Positions 10,275-18,807 of a stretch of 64,000 nt of DNA are shown here, piece after piece. A model generated the notes under the pieces. That model ran no database searches, was not told where the DNA came from, and saw nothing but the letters and a program-made list of their open reading frames with translations. Source of the stretch: Brachybacterium squillarum M-6-3 (GTDB taxonomy: Bacteria; Actinomycetota; Actinomycetes; Actinomycetales; Dermabacteraceae). Made by a program: the position numbers and the translations under genes. The stretch's first letter is position 1, and each line of letters starts with the position of its first letter. The stretch spans positions 310,001 through 374,000 of the forward strand of contig NZ_AGBX01000007.1 in NCBI RefSeq assembly GCF_000225825.1. Direction: 5' to 3'.

Positions 10275-10432
10275 GGAATCGGCCCCGACGAACGGTCGGG
10301 ACGTGACATGGCGCGCACCGTCCGGCCGGGGTCCCCGGGCGGGTCGGACCGTCCCGCCGGCAGGACGGGGGGCCGTGTAGCGTCCGAGGGTCACCGCGGC
10401 CCCGCGCCGCCCGCCCGACCCCGGAGCCGCCC

Positions 10433-11602
10433 GTGCACCGCTGGATGCAGGTCCAGTTCTTCGCGTTCTTCTTCACCTGGACCACGTTCCTGTCGTACTG
10501 GTCGCTGGTGCTGGACGACCGTGGCTTCGACGGCGCCACCATCGGCGCCTCGATCACCGTCTCCCTGGTCACCCGCGCCCTGGCGGTGGCGCTGCTGTTC
10601 CCCCTGGCGAACCGCTATGCGGCGCTCGGCACGGTGACGCGGGTGCTGCCCTGGGCCAGCCTGCTTGTGGGCCTCGCCTTCCTCCCGGACACCGGCACCG
10701 CGGGCCTGATGGTCGTCTCGGCCGTGTTCGGCCTGCTGTACCCGACGATCATGCCGGTGCTGGAGACCACCGCCTCCCTCGGGGCGCAGCGCGGCTCCTT
10801 GGACTACGGCCGCTCCCGGCTGTGGGGCTCGCTCGGCTTCATCGCCGGCGCCGGGGTCAACGGCGCCGTCTCCGAGCTGTGGGGCGTGGCCCCGCTGCTG
10901 CCGCTGTTCCTGGTCGCGCTGGCGGTGCTCGCGGCGACCTCGCTCGCCCCGATCGGCGACGAGCACGTGGCGGCGCAGCGCAGCGAGGGCATGGGCAGCT
11001 GGGGGCCCCTGGCCCGGCAGCGGGTGTTCGTCCTCGCCCTGGCGCTGACGGTGCTGATCCAGAGCTCCCACGCCGCCTACTACGCCTTCGGCTCGCTGCA
11101 CCTGGCGCGACTGGGCGCCGCGCCCTGGCTGCTGGCGGTGTTCCTGATCCTGGCGCCGCTGGCGGAGATGGTGACCTTCCGTCTCTCCTCCCGCTTCGCG
11201 GACCGGGCGCCCGTGGCGGGGATGCTGGCCCTGGCGACGGTCGGCTCGGTGCTGCGCTGGGTGCTGTGGATGCTGCCGCTGCCGATCGGGGTGCTGCTGG
11301 CCTCGCAGGTGCTGCACGGCATCACCTACGGGATGATGCAGGTGGGCTTCGTGCAGGTGCTGCGAAGGCATCTGCCGGCCGGGCTGGTGGCTCCCGCGCA
11401 GGGCCTGTACTCGGCGCTCGGCAACGGCGCGGGCACGGCGGTGATGACGGCCGTCGCGGGCGGGCTGATCGACGGCTCTCCCGCTTGGGCCTTCGCGGCG
11501 ATGGCGCTGTGCGCCCTGGGCGGGCTGCCGCTGGTGGTCGCCTTGGCCCGCGCGGAGGGGCGCAGGCTCCCCGCAGGGCGGCGTGAGACAGTGGCGCTGT
11601 GA
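10433..11602 (+). CDS. MFS transporter of the MFS_1-like (HcaT) type
   Basis: Inner-membrane transporter of 389 aa with about 12 hydrophobic segments; substrate unknown. The N-terminus (VQFFAFFFTWTTFLSYWSLVLDDRGF) and the loop DYGRSRLWGSLGFI match the MFS_1-like family that includes the 3-phenylpropionate transporter HcaT and other organic acid or nucleoside carriers. The LWGSLGF motif is characteristic. The start is a GTG; TAGCGT about 50 bases upstream may be the -10 box. Its stop overlaps the GTG start of the next small gene as GTGA, so the two are co-translated. Confidence 0.82.
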   Translation: MHRWMQVQFFAFFFTWTTFLSYWSLVLDDRGFDGATIGASITVSLVTRALAVALLFPLANRYAALGTVTRVLPWASLLVGLAFLPDTGTAGLMVVSAVFGLLYPTIMPVLETTASLGAQRGSLDYGRSRLWGSLGFIAGAGVNGAVSELWGVAPLLPLFLVALAVLAATSLAPIGDEHVAAQRSEGMGSWGPLARQRVFVLALALTVLIQSSHAAYYAFGSLHLARLGAAPWLLAVFLILAPLAEMVTFRLSSRFADRAPVAGMLALATVGSVLRWVLWMLPLPIGVLLASQVLHGITYGMMQVGFVQVLRRHLPAGLVAPAQGLYSALGNGAGTAVMTAVAGGLIDGSPAWAFAAMALCALGGLPLVVALARAEGRRLPAGRRETVAL

Positions 11603-11826
11603 GCTCCCTGATCCTGGTCCTGTTCGGCCTGGCCATCCTGGCCTCCCTGGTCACCGTGCTGGTCTTCACCATCCGTCGCTTCCGCGAGGACGCCCGTCAG
11701 CCCTCCCGCCCCCGCACGGCGGAGGAGCGGGCCCGGGACTCCCGCAGCGCCCTGATCTGGGTGGCCGTGGCGGTGCTGCTGGTGGGCGGGCTGAGCCTGG
11801 CCTACCTGCTGACCCAGAGCGCCTGA
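11599..11826 (+). CDS. Small two-helix membrane protein
   Basis: A 75-aa protein with two predicted membrane segments (about residues 3-23, SLILVLFGLAILASLVTVLVF, and 50-70, LIWVAVAVLLVGGLSLAYLL). They are separated by a basic, arginine-rich cytoplasmic loop (RRFREDARQPSRPRTAEERARDSR). No family recognised. The GTG start overlaps the MFS stop. It may be a transporter accessory or simply a neighbour; the coupling is the only functional clue. Confidence 0.72.
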   Translation: MSSLILVLFGLAILASLVTVLVFTIRRFREDARQPSRPRTAEERARDSRSALIWVAVAVLLVGGLSLAYLLTQSA

Positions 11827-11838
11827 TCCCGCTCCCCC

Positions 11839-12627
11839 ATGGCCGACCCGGCGCAGCCGCTCGCCGTGACCGTCGACCGGCTGCGCGCCGCCGGCTGTGT
11901 TTTCGCCGAGCAGGAGGCCGCGCTGCTGCACCGGGAGGTCCCGGAGCCCTCGGCGCGGGAGGACCTGCTGCGGCGCCGGGTGGCCGGTGAGCCGCTGGAG
12001 CACGTGCTGGGGGTCGTCGAGCTCGACGGCCTGCGCCTCGCCGTCGGCCCGGGGGTGTTCGTGCCGCGACAGCGCACCCGTTTCCTGTCCCGTCTCACGG
12101 TGGCGGCCTGCCGCGCCGCCGGTCACGCCCCGGTGATGGTGGAGGCCTGCGCGGGTGTCGCCCCGGTGGCGACCGCCGTGACCCGGGCCCTCCCGCAGGC
12201 GCGGGTGCACGCCACCGAGATCGATCCGCGCGCCGCCGCCCTCGCCCGGGAGAACCTGGGCGCGGTCGGGCGGGTGCACGGGGGCGATCTGCTCGCCCCG
12301 CTCCCGGCCGGGCTGCGAGGCCGCATCGACGTGATCGCGGCCGTCGTGCCCTACGTGCCGGCCGACGAGCTGGAGCTGCTGCCGCGGGAGGCACGGGAGG
12401 CGGAGCCCGCCCTCGCCCTGGATGGCGGCCCGGAGGGGCTGACCGTGCTGGCACGCCTGCTCGACCAGGCCGCCGAGTGGCTGGCCCCGGACGGCGTGCT
12501 GCTGACGGAGATCCACGAGGGGCAGGCACGGCGGGCCTCCGGCCTGGCCGAGAGCGTCGGGCTGACGGCGCGGACGCATCGCGCACCCGACGGGGTCACC
12601 GCGGTGCTGGAGGCGCGCCGGCCCTGA
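11839..12627 (+). CDS. PrmC/HemK-like methyltransferase with an altered catalytic loop
   Basis: Class I SAM-dependent methyltransferase of 262 aa resembling the putative protein N5-glutamine methyltransferase family (TIGR03704), a PrmC relative. It has the N-terminal helical PrmC-like part (DLLRRRVAGEPLEHVLG), the pre-SAM segment FVPRQRTRFL and the SAM site VEACAGVAPVATAV. However, the PrmC catalytic motif NPPY reads VVPYVP here: the asparagine is replaced by valine, which should abolish ordinary glutamine methylation. True prmC must be elsewhere. The ATG start lies 12 bases after the small membrane protein gene, so it probably belongs to the same transcript. Confidence 0.8.
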   Translation: MADPAQPLAVTVDRLRAAGCVFAEQEAALLHREVPEPSAREDLLRRRVAGEPLEHVLGVVELDGLRLAVGPGVFVPRQRTRFLSRLTVAACRAAGHAPVMVEACAGVAPVATAVTRALPQARVHATEIDPRAAALARENLGAVGRVHGGDLLAPLPAGLRGRIDVIAAVVPYVPADELELLPREAREAEPALALDGGPEGLTVLARLLDQAAEWLAPDGVLLTEIHEGQARRASGLAESVGLTARTHRAPDGVTAVLEARRP

Positions 12628-12641
12628 TCTCTGACGAATAC

Positions 12642-12662
12642 TCGACAGGCCTATCCTGTCGA
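12642..12662. promoter_or_regulatory. Inverted repeat over a -10-like box upstream of the AraC gene
   Basis: TCGACAGG (12642-12649) and CCTGTCGA (12655-12662) are exact inverted arms, five bases apart. The sequence TATCCT at 12652-12657 within it looks like a -10 hexamer about 40 bases before the AraC start. A regulator bound here would block its own promoter, so autoregulation is likely. Confidence 0.5.
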
Positions 12663-12695
12663 CGCCCGCCGCGCACCACCCACCAGGAGGACCCC

Positions 12696-13475
12696 ATGAC
12701 CCGCTTCCTCCGCCACCCCGAGCTGCCCGGTCTGGAACTGCGCCGCTCCACCCAGCGCGGCCGCTGCTATCGCCCGCACACCCACGACGCCCTCTCGATC
12801 GGGCTGATCGAGGAGGGCGTCTCGGAACTGGCCGGCGCTCCCGACGGCCCCATCGCCCTGGCACCCGGCGACGTCGTGGTGATCCCGCCCGGCTGGGTCC
12901 ACGCCTGTCACCCCCGCGCCGGCCGCTGGCGGTACCTGATGCTGCATCTGGACGCGGGTGCCGTGCCCTCGGAGCTCGGCCCCGCGGCGAGCACCGGGAT
13001 GGCGGTGTTCCGCGGCGCCGAGGCGACCGCCGTCGCACTCCGCGACCTCGCCGAGGCACTGGACGTCGCGGTTCCCGCCGTCGCCGTGCAGCGCGACCTG
13101 ACGAGGGTGTTCGCCACTCTGGAGCAGAACCCGCCGGGCCAACGGCTGCGCCCCACCCGCGACGAGACGCTGCTGACGCTTCTGACCCCGGTTCTCGACC
13201 GCCTCCGAGCCGAGCCCACGCCACCGCCGCTGGCGGTCCTGGCGGAGAGCGTCGGCATGACCCGCACGGGACTCATCCGGTCCATGCGGCAGGCGACGGG
13301 GCTGCCGCCGCTGGCCTGGCGGCAGAACGCACGGGTGCTGCGCGCGCGGGAGCTGCTGCGGGCAGGCCACGCTCCCGCGGAGGCGGCACAGGCGCTGGGC
13401 TTCCACGATCAGAGCCACCTGCATCGGGTCTTCCGCGCGCATGTCGCCGCCACCCCAGGCGACTACCGGGGCTGA
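12696..13475 (+). CDS. AraC family transcriptional regulator
   Basis: A 259-aa regulator with an N-terminal cupin sensor domain (RPHTHDALSIGLIEEGVSE; PGDVVVIPPGWVHACHP) and a C-terminal double helix-turn-helix of the AraC type (LAVLAESVGMTRTGLIRSM; HDQSHLHRVFRAHVAATPGDYRG). The ATG has an AGGAGG ribosome site six bases upstream; longer upstream frames run through the methyltransferase gene and are shadows. The LysE exporter gene directly downstream on the same strand is the most likely target, as AraC-LysE pairs commonly control amino acid or antibiotic efflux. Confidence 0.9.
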   Translation: MTRFLRHPELPGLELRRSTQRGRCYRPHTHDALSIGLIEEGVSELAGAPDGPIALAPGDVVVIPPGWVHACHPRAGRWRYLMLHLDAGAVPSELGPAASTGMAVFRGAEATAVALRDLAEALDVAVPAVAVQRDLTRVFATLEQNPPGQRLRPTRDETLLTLLTPVLDRLRAEPTPPPLAVLAESVGMTRTGLIRSMRQATGLPPLAWRQNARVLRARELLRAGHAPAEAAQALGFHDQSHLHRVFRAHVAATPGDYRG

Positions 13476-13553
13476 GCGACCCGATCGTGCAAGACGCCCG
13501 CGGCGGCACCGCGGAGGCTGGGCTCGTCCCGGTCCCCCTGCCCCCGAGGTGTC

Positions 13554-14177
13554 ATGGAGCAGTTCCTCGCCGTCGCCCTGGCTCACGCCCTCGCGCTGCT
13601 GATCCCCGGTGTGGATTTCGTGCTGATCGTGCGCACAGCGCTGGAGCGCGGGGCCGCTCGGGCATCCCTGGTCTGCCTGGGCATCGCCCTGGCGCATGCC
13701 GCGATCATCGCGCTCGCCTTCACCGGGGTGGCGCTGGTGCAGCGTCCCGTGGTGCTGGACGTCCTGCAGCTCGCGGGCGGCGTGTTCCTGCTGTGGATGG
13801 CGTGGCGGATCGCCCGGGCCCCGAGCCACCGGGAGCTCACGCTTCACAATCCCTCGGCGCCGTCGAGGCCGCGGAGCGCGGCCTCCGCGATCGGGGCCGG
13901 AGCGGCGGTGGCCGCGCTGAACCCGAAGAACCTGCTGTTCTACCTCGCACTGTCCGCGGCGCTCGGCTCCGCGACGACCGCGGTGCGACTCGGCTACGGG
14001 GTGTGGATGGTGGCGGTGGTCCTCGGCGGGGACCTGCTGATCGCCCTCGTGCTCGGGCGCGGGCGAGGCACGACGACCCTGCGCCGGGCACTGCCCTGGA
14101 TAAACCGGCTCGCCGCGCTGGCGCTGGCGATCGTCGGCGCCGCGATGATCCTCCGCCTGCTCCTCGCGGCGGCATGA
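13554..14177 (+). CDS. LysE family exporter
   Basis: Inner-membrane amino acid or metabolite exporter of 207 aa with about six membrane segments. It carries the LysE/RhtB signature near the N-terminus (ALLIPGVDFVLIVRTALERG; the usual PGP is PGV here) and NPKNLLFYLALSAAL in the second half. It follows the AraC regulator by 78 bases. The substrate cannot be read from sequence. It is convergent with the RraA-like gene. Confidence 0.87.
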   Translation: MEQFLAVALAHALALLIPGVDFVLIVRTALERGAARASLVCLGIALAHAAIIALAFTGVALVQRPVVLDVLQLAGGVFLLWMAWRIARAPSHRELTLHNPSAPSRPRSAASAIGAGAAVAALNPKNLLFYLALSAALGSATTAVRLGYGVWMVAVVLGGDLLIALVLGRGRGTTTLRRALPWINRLAALALAIVGAAMILRLLLAAA

Positions 14178-14189
14178 CGACGAGGCCCC

Positions 14190-14843
14190 TCAGTCGGGCA
14201 GACCGGTCGTGTCGCCCGCCGCCTCGAGAGCGGCGGTGACCTTGGCCCGGTGATTCGCCTCCCACGCGTCCAGGCCCTGCTCGGCCTCGCGCGCCTCCTT
14301 CGCGGCGGCCGCGGCGAGCACCTCCGCGACCCGCTCGGCAGGAACCACGAGGACGCCCTCCTCGTCGGCCACGATCACGTCGCCGTCGTGGACCAGCACC
14401 CCGCCGACCACGGCCTGACCCTGCGAGCCCGGGTCCCGCTTGATGCCGGGCTTGGGGAACACGCCCCGGGCGAGCACGGGGTAGCCCATCGCGCGGATCT
14501 CCCCCAGGTCGCGGACGTTCCCGTCGACCACCAACCCGGCGCTGCCGCGCCGCTGCGCGACGGCGCAGACGTTGCCGCCTGCCACCGCCGGGGCTTCGCC
14601 GCCGGAGTCCACCACCAGCACGGAGCCGGGGGCCGCCCGATAGATGGCGGCGTGCAGAGCGAGGTTGTCGCCGGGGGCGCAGCGCACCACGTGCGCCGGG
14701 CCGATCACGGTGGGCATCGGCGCCCACAGCGGGCGGATCGCGGAGTCCATCACCCGCTCGGCGTCCAGCAGCTCGGCGACGGCCGTCGGCGCCGCCGAGG
14801 GTAGGTCCGACGCCTTCCGGTCGACCCCCTCGTGGCGGCTCAT
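14190..14843 (-). CDS. RraA-like protein / 4-hydroxy-4-methyl-2-oxoglutarate aldolase family
   Basis: A 217-aa protein of the RraA/HMG aldolase fold. Family motifs are VVRCAPGDNLALHAAIYRAAPGSVLVVD, GNVCAVAQRRGSAGLVVDG, NVRDLGEIRAMGYPVLARG and the late VIVADEEGVLVVP. The DGNVRD motif includes the arginine and aspartate of the metal-dependent aldolase site, so class II aldolase or oxaloacetate decarboxylase activity is more likely than RNase E inhibition. The ATG start overlaps the stop of the upstream lipoprotein gene as ATGA, an unusual partnership of a cytosolic enzyme and a lipoprotein. Confidence 0.85.
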   Translation of the reverse strand: MSRHEGVDRKASDLPSAAPTAVAELLDAERVMDSAIRPLWAPMPTVIGPAHVVRCAPGDNLALHAAIYRAAPGSVLVVDSGGEAPAVAGGNVCAVAQRRGSAGLVVDGNVRDLGEIRAMGYPVLARGVFPKPGIKRDPGSQGQAVVGGVLVHDGDVIVADEEGVLVVPAERVAEVLAAAAAKEAREAEQGLDAWEANHRAKVTAALEAAGDTTGLPD

Positions 14844-15232
14844 TCGAGGCACTCGTGGAGCTGGTAGTCGAACAGGGCCTCGCGGGCGGCCTCGACATCG
14901 TCGGTGGCGATGTCGAACACCTCCGGGTCTCCGAGCTCCATGCCCTCCAGCTCCTCCAGGTAGGTCATCCAGGTCTCGAAGTCGTCCTCGAGCTCGTCGG
15001 TCGGCGCCTCGAGACCGTCCAGCAGCTCGATCCGCTGACCGGTCCAGGCCGCAGGGTCCTCCGTCGCCGCGTAGGTCGAGAAGACCACGGCCGACCACTC
15101 GGGCTCCTGCACCCGGTCGCAGAACTCCTGGCCGTCGTTGCCGCACCCCGTCAGGACCAGAGCCGTCGCCCCGCCCAGGGCGGCCAGCCGCCCGATCATC
15201 CTCGTCCCCGTGGTCATGCTGCGTCCTGCCAT
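14840..15232 (-). CDS. Small lipoprotein, paralogue of the next gene
   Basis: A 130-aa lipoprotein of unknown function. The signal peptide ends in the lipobox VLTGC (about residue 30). The mature part contains EFCDRV, a core VVFSTYAA and LDGLEAPTDELEDDFETWM, and ends in LHECLE, so two cysteines could form a disulfide. About half of the mature residues match the upstream lipoprotein (15347-15742): both share VFS-Y, RLEL/RIEL, GLEAPT-ELEDD and a C-terminal YQ-C. Start is at 15232, or at the in-frame ATG at 15217. Its stop overlaps the RraA-like start. Confidence 0.75.
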   Translation of the reverse strand: MAGRSMTTGTRMIGRLAALGGATALVLTGCGNDGQEFCDRVQEPEWSAVVFSTYAATEDPAAWTGQRIELLDGLEAPTDELEDDFETWMTYLEELEGMELGDPEVFDIATDDVEAAREALFDYQLHECLE

Positions 15233-15346
15233 GTCTGCCTCTCGTTGCTCCCGTGACCGACGTCACCGGACATACCAGACAGTAACGGGAGGTGGGGCAT
15301 CGGCGGGCGCCCTTCCACCATCCGCGATCCGCCGACGCCGCGCCGC

Positions 15347-15742
15347 TCAGCCGCAGGACTCCTGCTGGTAGGTGGCGAGGGCCTGGCTCGCCGCGAGGAC
15401 CTCCTCGGTCAACGCCCCGACCAGGCCGTCATCGCCGCGCTCCAGCTCACTGGTGGTCTCGAGGTAGTCGATCCACACGGCCAGGTCGTCCTCGAGCTCC
15501 GCGGTGGGTGCCTCCAGCCCCTCCACCAGCTCCAGCCGCTCCTCGGCCCAGGCCTCCGGTGTGCCCATCCCGTCCACGTACGGGGAGAACACGAGCTGGC
15601 TGAACGTGGCCTCGCCGACCCGCGCGCAGAACGCCTCCGCAGTGCTGTCCTCTCCGCCGCACCCGGCAGCGAGCAGCACGACGCCGAGCAGCGCTCCTGA
15701 CCGTGCAAGAGTGCGACGGGTAGATCGTGGACTCAGGCTCAT
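15347..15742 (-). CDS. Small lipoprotein, tandem paralogue
   Basis: A 131-aa lipoprotein, second copy of a tandem pair. It has a basic N-terminus (RSTRRTLARSG), a hydrophobic segment and lipobox LLAAGC. The mature domain repeats the paralogue pattern: EAFCARV, LVFSPYVD, LVEGLEAPTAELEDDLAVW and C-terminal YQQESCG, again with one cysteine near each end. It matches no named family that I recognise. A 114-base gap separates the two copies, so each may have its own promoter. Confidence 0.75.
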   Translation of the reverse strand: MSLSPRSTRRTLARSGALLGVVLLAAGCGGEDSTAEAFCARVGEATFSQLVFSPYVDGMGTPEAWAEERLELVEGLEAPTAELEDDLAVWIDYLETTSELERGDDGLVGALTEEVLAASQALATYQQESCG

Positions 15743-15953
15743 GGTCTCCCCCTCGGGACTCAGCCCCCGGCCCCCGCCGGGTTGATCACGACCGTACCGA
15801 TCGGAGGCATCCGAGGGCGTACCTTTCCCCGATCACGCGTCATGAGATCCGGAGCTCGCTCTCGTCGGACCAGACAATCACCAGGACGTGACGAGCCCCG
15901 CGATTCCGCGTGACCCACTGAGTTCGGGCCGCGATCCGAGCTCGGGCGGCCCA

Positions 15954-16817
15954 TCATGGTGATCTGCCGACGAGAGTGCCTGTGAGCCACGCACTGTGCG
16001 TGGCGCCGTACATCCAGGCATCTGCCGGAAGGGCCGGCACCGGCCAAGCCGCCCAGACGGCGACGCTCGACAGCACCAGCATGCACGCCACGTCCGCCGG
16101 GCGTGGGCGGGGAATGCTCCTCACGGAGTCGGAGCGTCGGATCTCCGGACGCGAGCTGAGACGTGACCGCCGCCGGGTCAGCAGGGTGTGCAGTGATGCC
16201 CACGTGACCCCACCCAGCCCCGTCCCCACGGGAAGGGACCACAGGTGCCGTCCCGGGTAGCCGATGGCCATCGTCGTCAGGGTGAGCGTGGCCGCGAAGG
16301 CTGCACCACCACCGGCGAGGTACCACGAGGCGCGAGGTGAACACCCTCTGCCCACCAGGTCACGACCGGCGACGAGGCACGCGACGAGCAGCGTGACGGT
16401 CGCGCCGGCGATGCCCCACGGCCTGGAACCCAGCACGGCGAGGAACCCGCCTGCGGCGGCCGCGACTGTCGGCGCGATGAGCACCACCATCCAAGTCTCC
16501 CGTCCGGCGTCGAAAGCGCGCGGGAGGCGTCGCTCAGGCGGCAGGGGGGCCGACGGCATGCCGGAACCGGCGATCGCCCAGCCGACGAAGATCGCGAGGA
16601 TGCACGAGCCGGCGACCCTCAGATAGTGGGCGCGAGGCACTGCCCAGAGGTCTTCGCAGGTGGTGTCGTCGCAGTCCCATGCGTAGGCCGGGTCGTCTCC
16701 GAGTGAAGCCGCGAAGGCGCCGATGACGACGAGCACGAGCACCGCGAGGACGATCATGGTCGTGCCGACGTAGGCGCGGTTCGGCAGCCAGGCTCGCGTC
16801 ACGCCGCTACCTGCCAT
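15954..16817 (-). CDS. Multi-pass membrane protein of unknown function
   Basis: A 287-aa protein with about seven hydrophobic segments, for example TMIVLAVLVLVVIGAFAASL near the N-terminus. A loop with two cysteines (WDCDDTTCEDLW) after the first segment would lie outside the membrane. No family recognised. The ATG start lies 10 bases inside the 3' end of the upstream penicillin-binding protein gene, so the two are co-transcribed and translationally coupled. Its link to the PBP suggests a cell wall or beta-lactam response role, by context only. Confidence 0.7.
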   Translation of the reverse strand: MAGSGVTRAWLPNRAYVGTTMIVLAVLVLVVIGAFAASLGDDPAYAWDCDDTTCEDLWAVPRAHYLRVAGSCILAIFVGWAIAGSGMPSAPLPPERRLPRAFDAGRETWMVVLIAPTVAAAAGGFLAVLGSRPWGIAGATVTLLVACLVAGRDLVGRGCSPRASWYLAGGGAAFAATLTLTTMAIGYPGRHLWSLPVGTGLGGVTWASLHTLLTRRRSRLSSRPEIRRSDSVRSIPRPRPADVACMLVLSSVAVWAAWPVPALPADAWMYGATHSAWLTGTLVGRSP

Positions 16818-18807
16818 GGATCGCGTCGAGGAACTCCCTGGCCAACGGGGCCGCGGTGCGAGAGCCATAGTCCCCTCTCTCGACGAACACGCTGAACGCG
16901 AGGTCCCCCTGTCCGACGATCACCCAGGAGTGGAGGCGGATGTCTCCGTCATCCACCCACTGCGTGGTACCGGTCTTGGCATAGATGGGGTCGCCCGGGT
17001 AGTCGGCGAAGGTGGAGCTGAGACCCCCGTAGGTCACGACGCCGCGGAGCATGCTGCGCAGGCTCTCGGCCTCGTCGGCGGTGAGGGCATCGCGGGGCGT
17101 TGACGGAGGCTCAGTGGGGCTGGCGAGGATCTCGGGGGTCACGGTGCGCCCTGCCAGGACCGATGCCATCACCACGGCCATCGCGAGCGGCGACGTGAGG
17201 ACGCGACCCTGTCCCATCATGGCGGCGACGTGCTCGGTTCCGGCGTCCTCGGGATCCACGGTGCCCATGAAGCAGTCCAGGCCCTCCCCTGCCTCCAGCC
17301 CGATCCCGAGAGATGCGGCCGAGTCCGCGAGAAGCTGCTGGCTGACCCGATCGTGCTGCAGGAGCATCGCCGTGTTGCAGGAGTAGGCGACCGCGTCCTT
17401 GAGCGGCATAGGCCCGAAGAGCGAGGGGTCCATCCTGTCTGCGTTCTTGAACGATCGCCCTTCGATGGTCGCGGAGGAGGGACATTGCACCGTCGTGTCC
17501 GGGTCATCGCCCAGTCGGAGCATCGCGAGGGTGGCGACCGTCTTGAAGGTCGAGCCGGGTGCATAGCGTCCGACCAGGCCGATCGGGTACTCCTGTCCCG
17601 TGGGACCGTGCGCGGCGGCCAGGACGGAGCCGTCGGACGGGCGCACGACGCAGAGCGATGACGGCGCCTCGGTGTCTGCGAGGACGGAGGTGGCCGCGCG
17701 CTGCATGTCGGTGTCCAAGGTGATCGGGATGTCTTGACCGTCGATGACCGGCACCTCGTGCAGGACGTCAGGTGACGAGCGCCCTGCACGGGTCCTGCTG
17801 ACCGTCAGTCCCGGGACACCGATCAGGGCTTCGTCGAAGGCTCCGCAGACTCCACCCCTGCCCACGAGGTCTCCGGCGATGAGCTGCCCGTCGCTGTTCT
17901 CGATGTCCTCTGCCGTGGCCTCGCGGAGGGCTCCGAGCACCCCGGTGGCGAAGCCCTTCTCCACGGCCAGAGGAGCCTGGACGTCCTGCCGGAGGAATCC
18001 TGGTACGCCGTCAGCGGCCTCGAGATCGTAATCGTCAGCGTCCGCCTCCCGGATCCTGAGGGCTCGGACGAACGCCCGCGGCCCGCTCGACTCCACCCGA
18101 TCCCGGGATGCCTCCGGCTCGATCTGCAGGATCTCGGCGAGCTCCGTCGCCGAGTCCCCTGCATCTCCGGCGGTCAGCGATCCCTTGTCGATACCGATGT
18201 CGAGCACCGGGGTGGGCCCGTAGACCTGGTGGCCGCCGGCGTCGAGAATCCTGCCCGTGGACTGCTGGTCGAGGCGCACCGCGAGCTGGTCACCCTCCTC
18301 CGCGCCTGGCACCAGCGCATCCATGGAGAGGGTCGTCGCCCACCCCTCGTCGCCGTGCACGAGGTCGACGACGGTCTCGTAGGTCCACGGTTCCTTCCCA
18401 CGCCCGAGGTCCCAGGACCAGGTGAGGTGGAGCGCCAGTTCGCCCCACGCCCTGTCCCGACGTGTCAGCTCGATCGTCGGCGCTCCGAAGGCTCTTCTGA
18501 GGACGACGACGGTGGCATCGAACCGATCCACCGCCGCGGTCCGCTCCGACACGAGCAGCGGAGCTACCTCCAGGTCACCCGCTCTCAGCGCCGCCAGCAG
18601 CGACTCTGCCTCCGAGGTTCCGGTGCCCTGACCATGGCGGTACCAGCCGATCCCCACGGCTGTTCCCGCCGCGGCAGCTGTGATGGCCGCTCCCGACCCC
18701 AGGAGGGCACGTCGCGAAGGGCGGTGAGGACCCATGGGCCGCCTGCTCGAACGGTGGGTCGATGAATCGCTCGTCCGGGAGCGGTGCCTGCTCGATCGTG
18801 GTGCCAT
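16807..18807 (-). CDS. Class B penicillin-binding protein with MecA-like N-terminal domain
   Basis: Peptidoglycan transpeptidase of about 666 aa. After a basic, serine-rich N-terminus and one hydrophobic segment (RRALLGSGAAITAAAAG) comes an NTF2-like MecA_N-type domain (about residues 60-165), a PBP dimerisation-like region (VGRGGVCGAFDEALIGVPG) and the transpeptidase domain. All three active-site motifs are intact: STFK near 419, SCN near 476 and KTGT near 611. This layout is that of PBP2a and related PBP3-like low-affinity enzymes. Starts at 18843 or 18735 are possible. It is divergent from a LysR gene whose neighbour is a BlaB-like protein, so it may be induced by cell-wall stress or beta-lactams. 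Confidence 0.88.
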   Translation of the reverse strand: MAPRSSRHRSRTSDSSTHRSSRRPMGPHRPSRRALLGSGAAITAAAAGTAVGIGWYRHGQGTGTSEAESLLAALRAGDLEVAPLLVSERTAAVDRFDATVVVLRRAFGAPTIELTRRDRAWGELALHLTWSWDLGRGKEPWTYETVVDLVHGDEGWATTLSMDALVPGAEEGDQLAVRLDQQSTGRILDAGGHQVYGPTPVLDIGIDKGSLTAGDAGDSATELAEILQIEPEASRDRVESSGPRAFVRALRIREADADDYDLEAADGVPGFLRQDVQAPLAVEKGFATGVLGALREATAEDIENSDGQLIAGDLVGRGGVCGAFDEALIGVPGLTVSRTRAGRSSPDVLHEVPVIDGQDIPITLDTDMQRAATSVLADTEAPSSLCVVRPSDGSVLAAAHGPTGQEYPIGLVGRYAPGSTFKTVATLAMLRLGDDPDTTVQCPSSATIEGRSFKNADRMDPSLFGPMPLKDAVAYSCNTAMLLQHDRVSQQLLADSAASLGIGLEAGEGLDCFMGTVDPEDAGTEHVAAMMGQGRVLTSPLAMAVVMASVLAGRTVTPEILASPTEPPSTPRDALTADEAESLRSMLRGVVTYGGLSSTFADYPGDPIYAKTGTTQWVDDGDIRLHSWVIVGQGDLAFSVFVERGDYGSRTAAPLAREFLDAIHGR

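Noticed and set aside
15760-16344. A 194-codon open frame on the minus strand
   Set aside because: Lies out of frame over the membrane protein gene and the gap after it; composition is not protein-like and no start with ribosome site.
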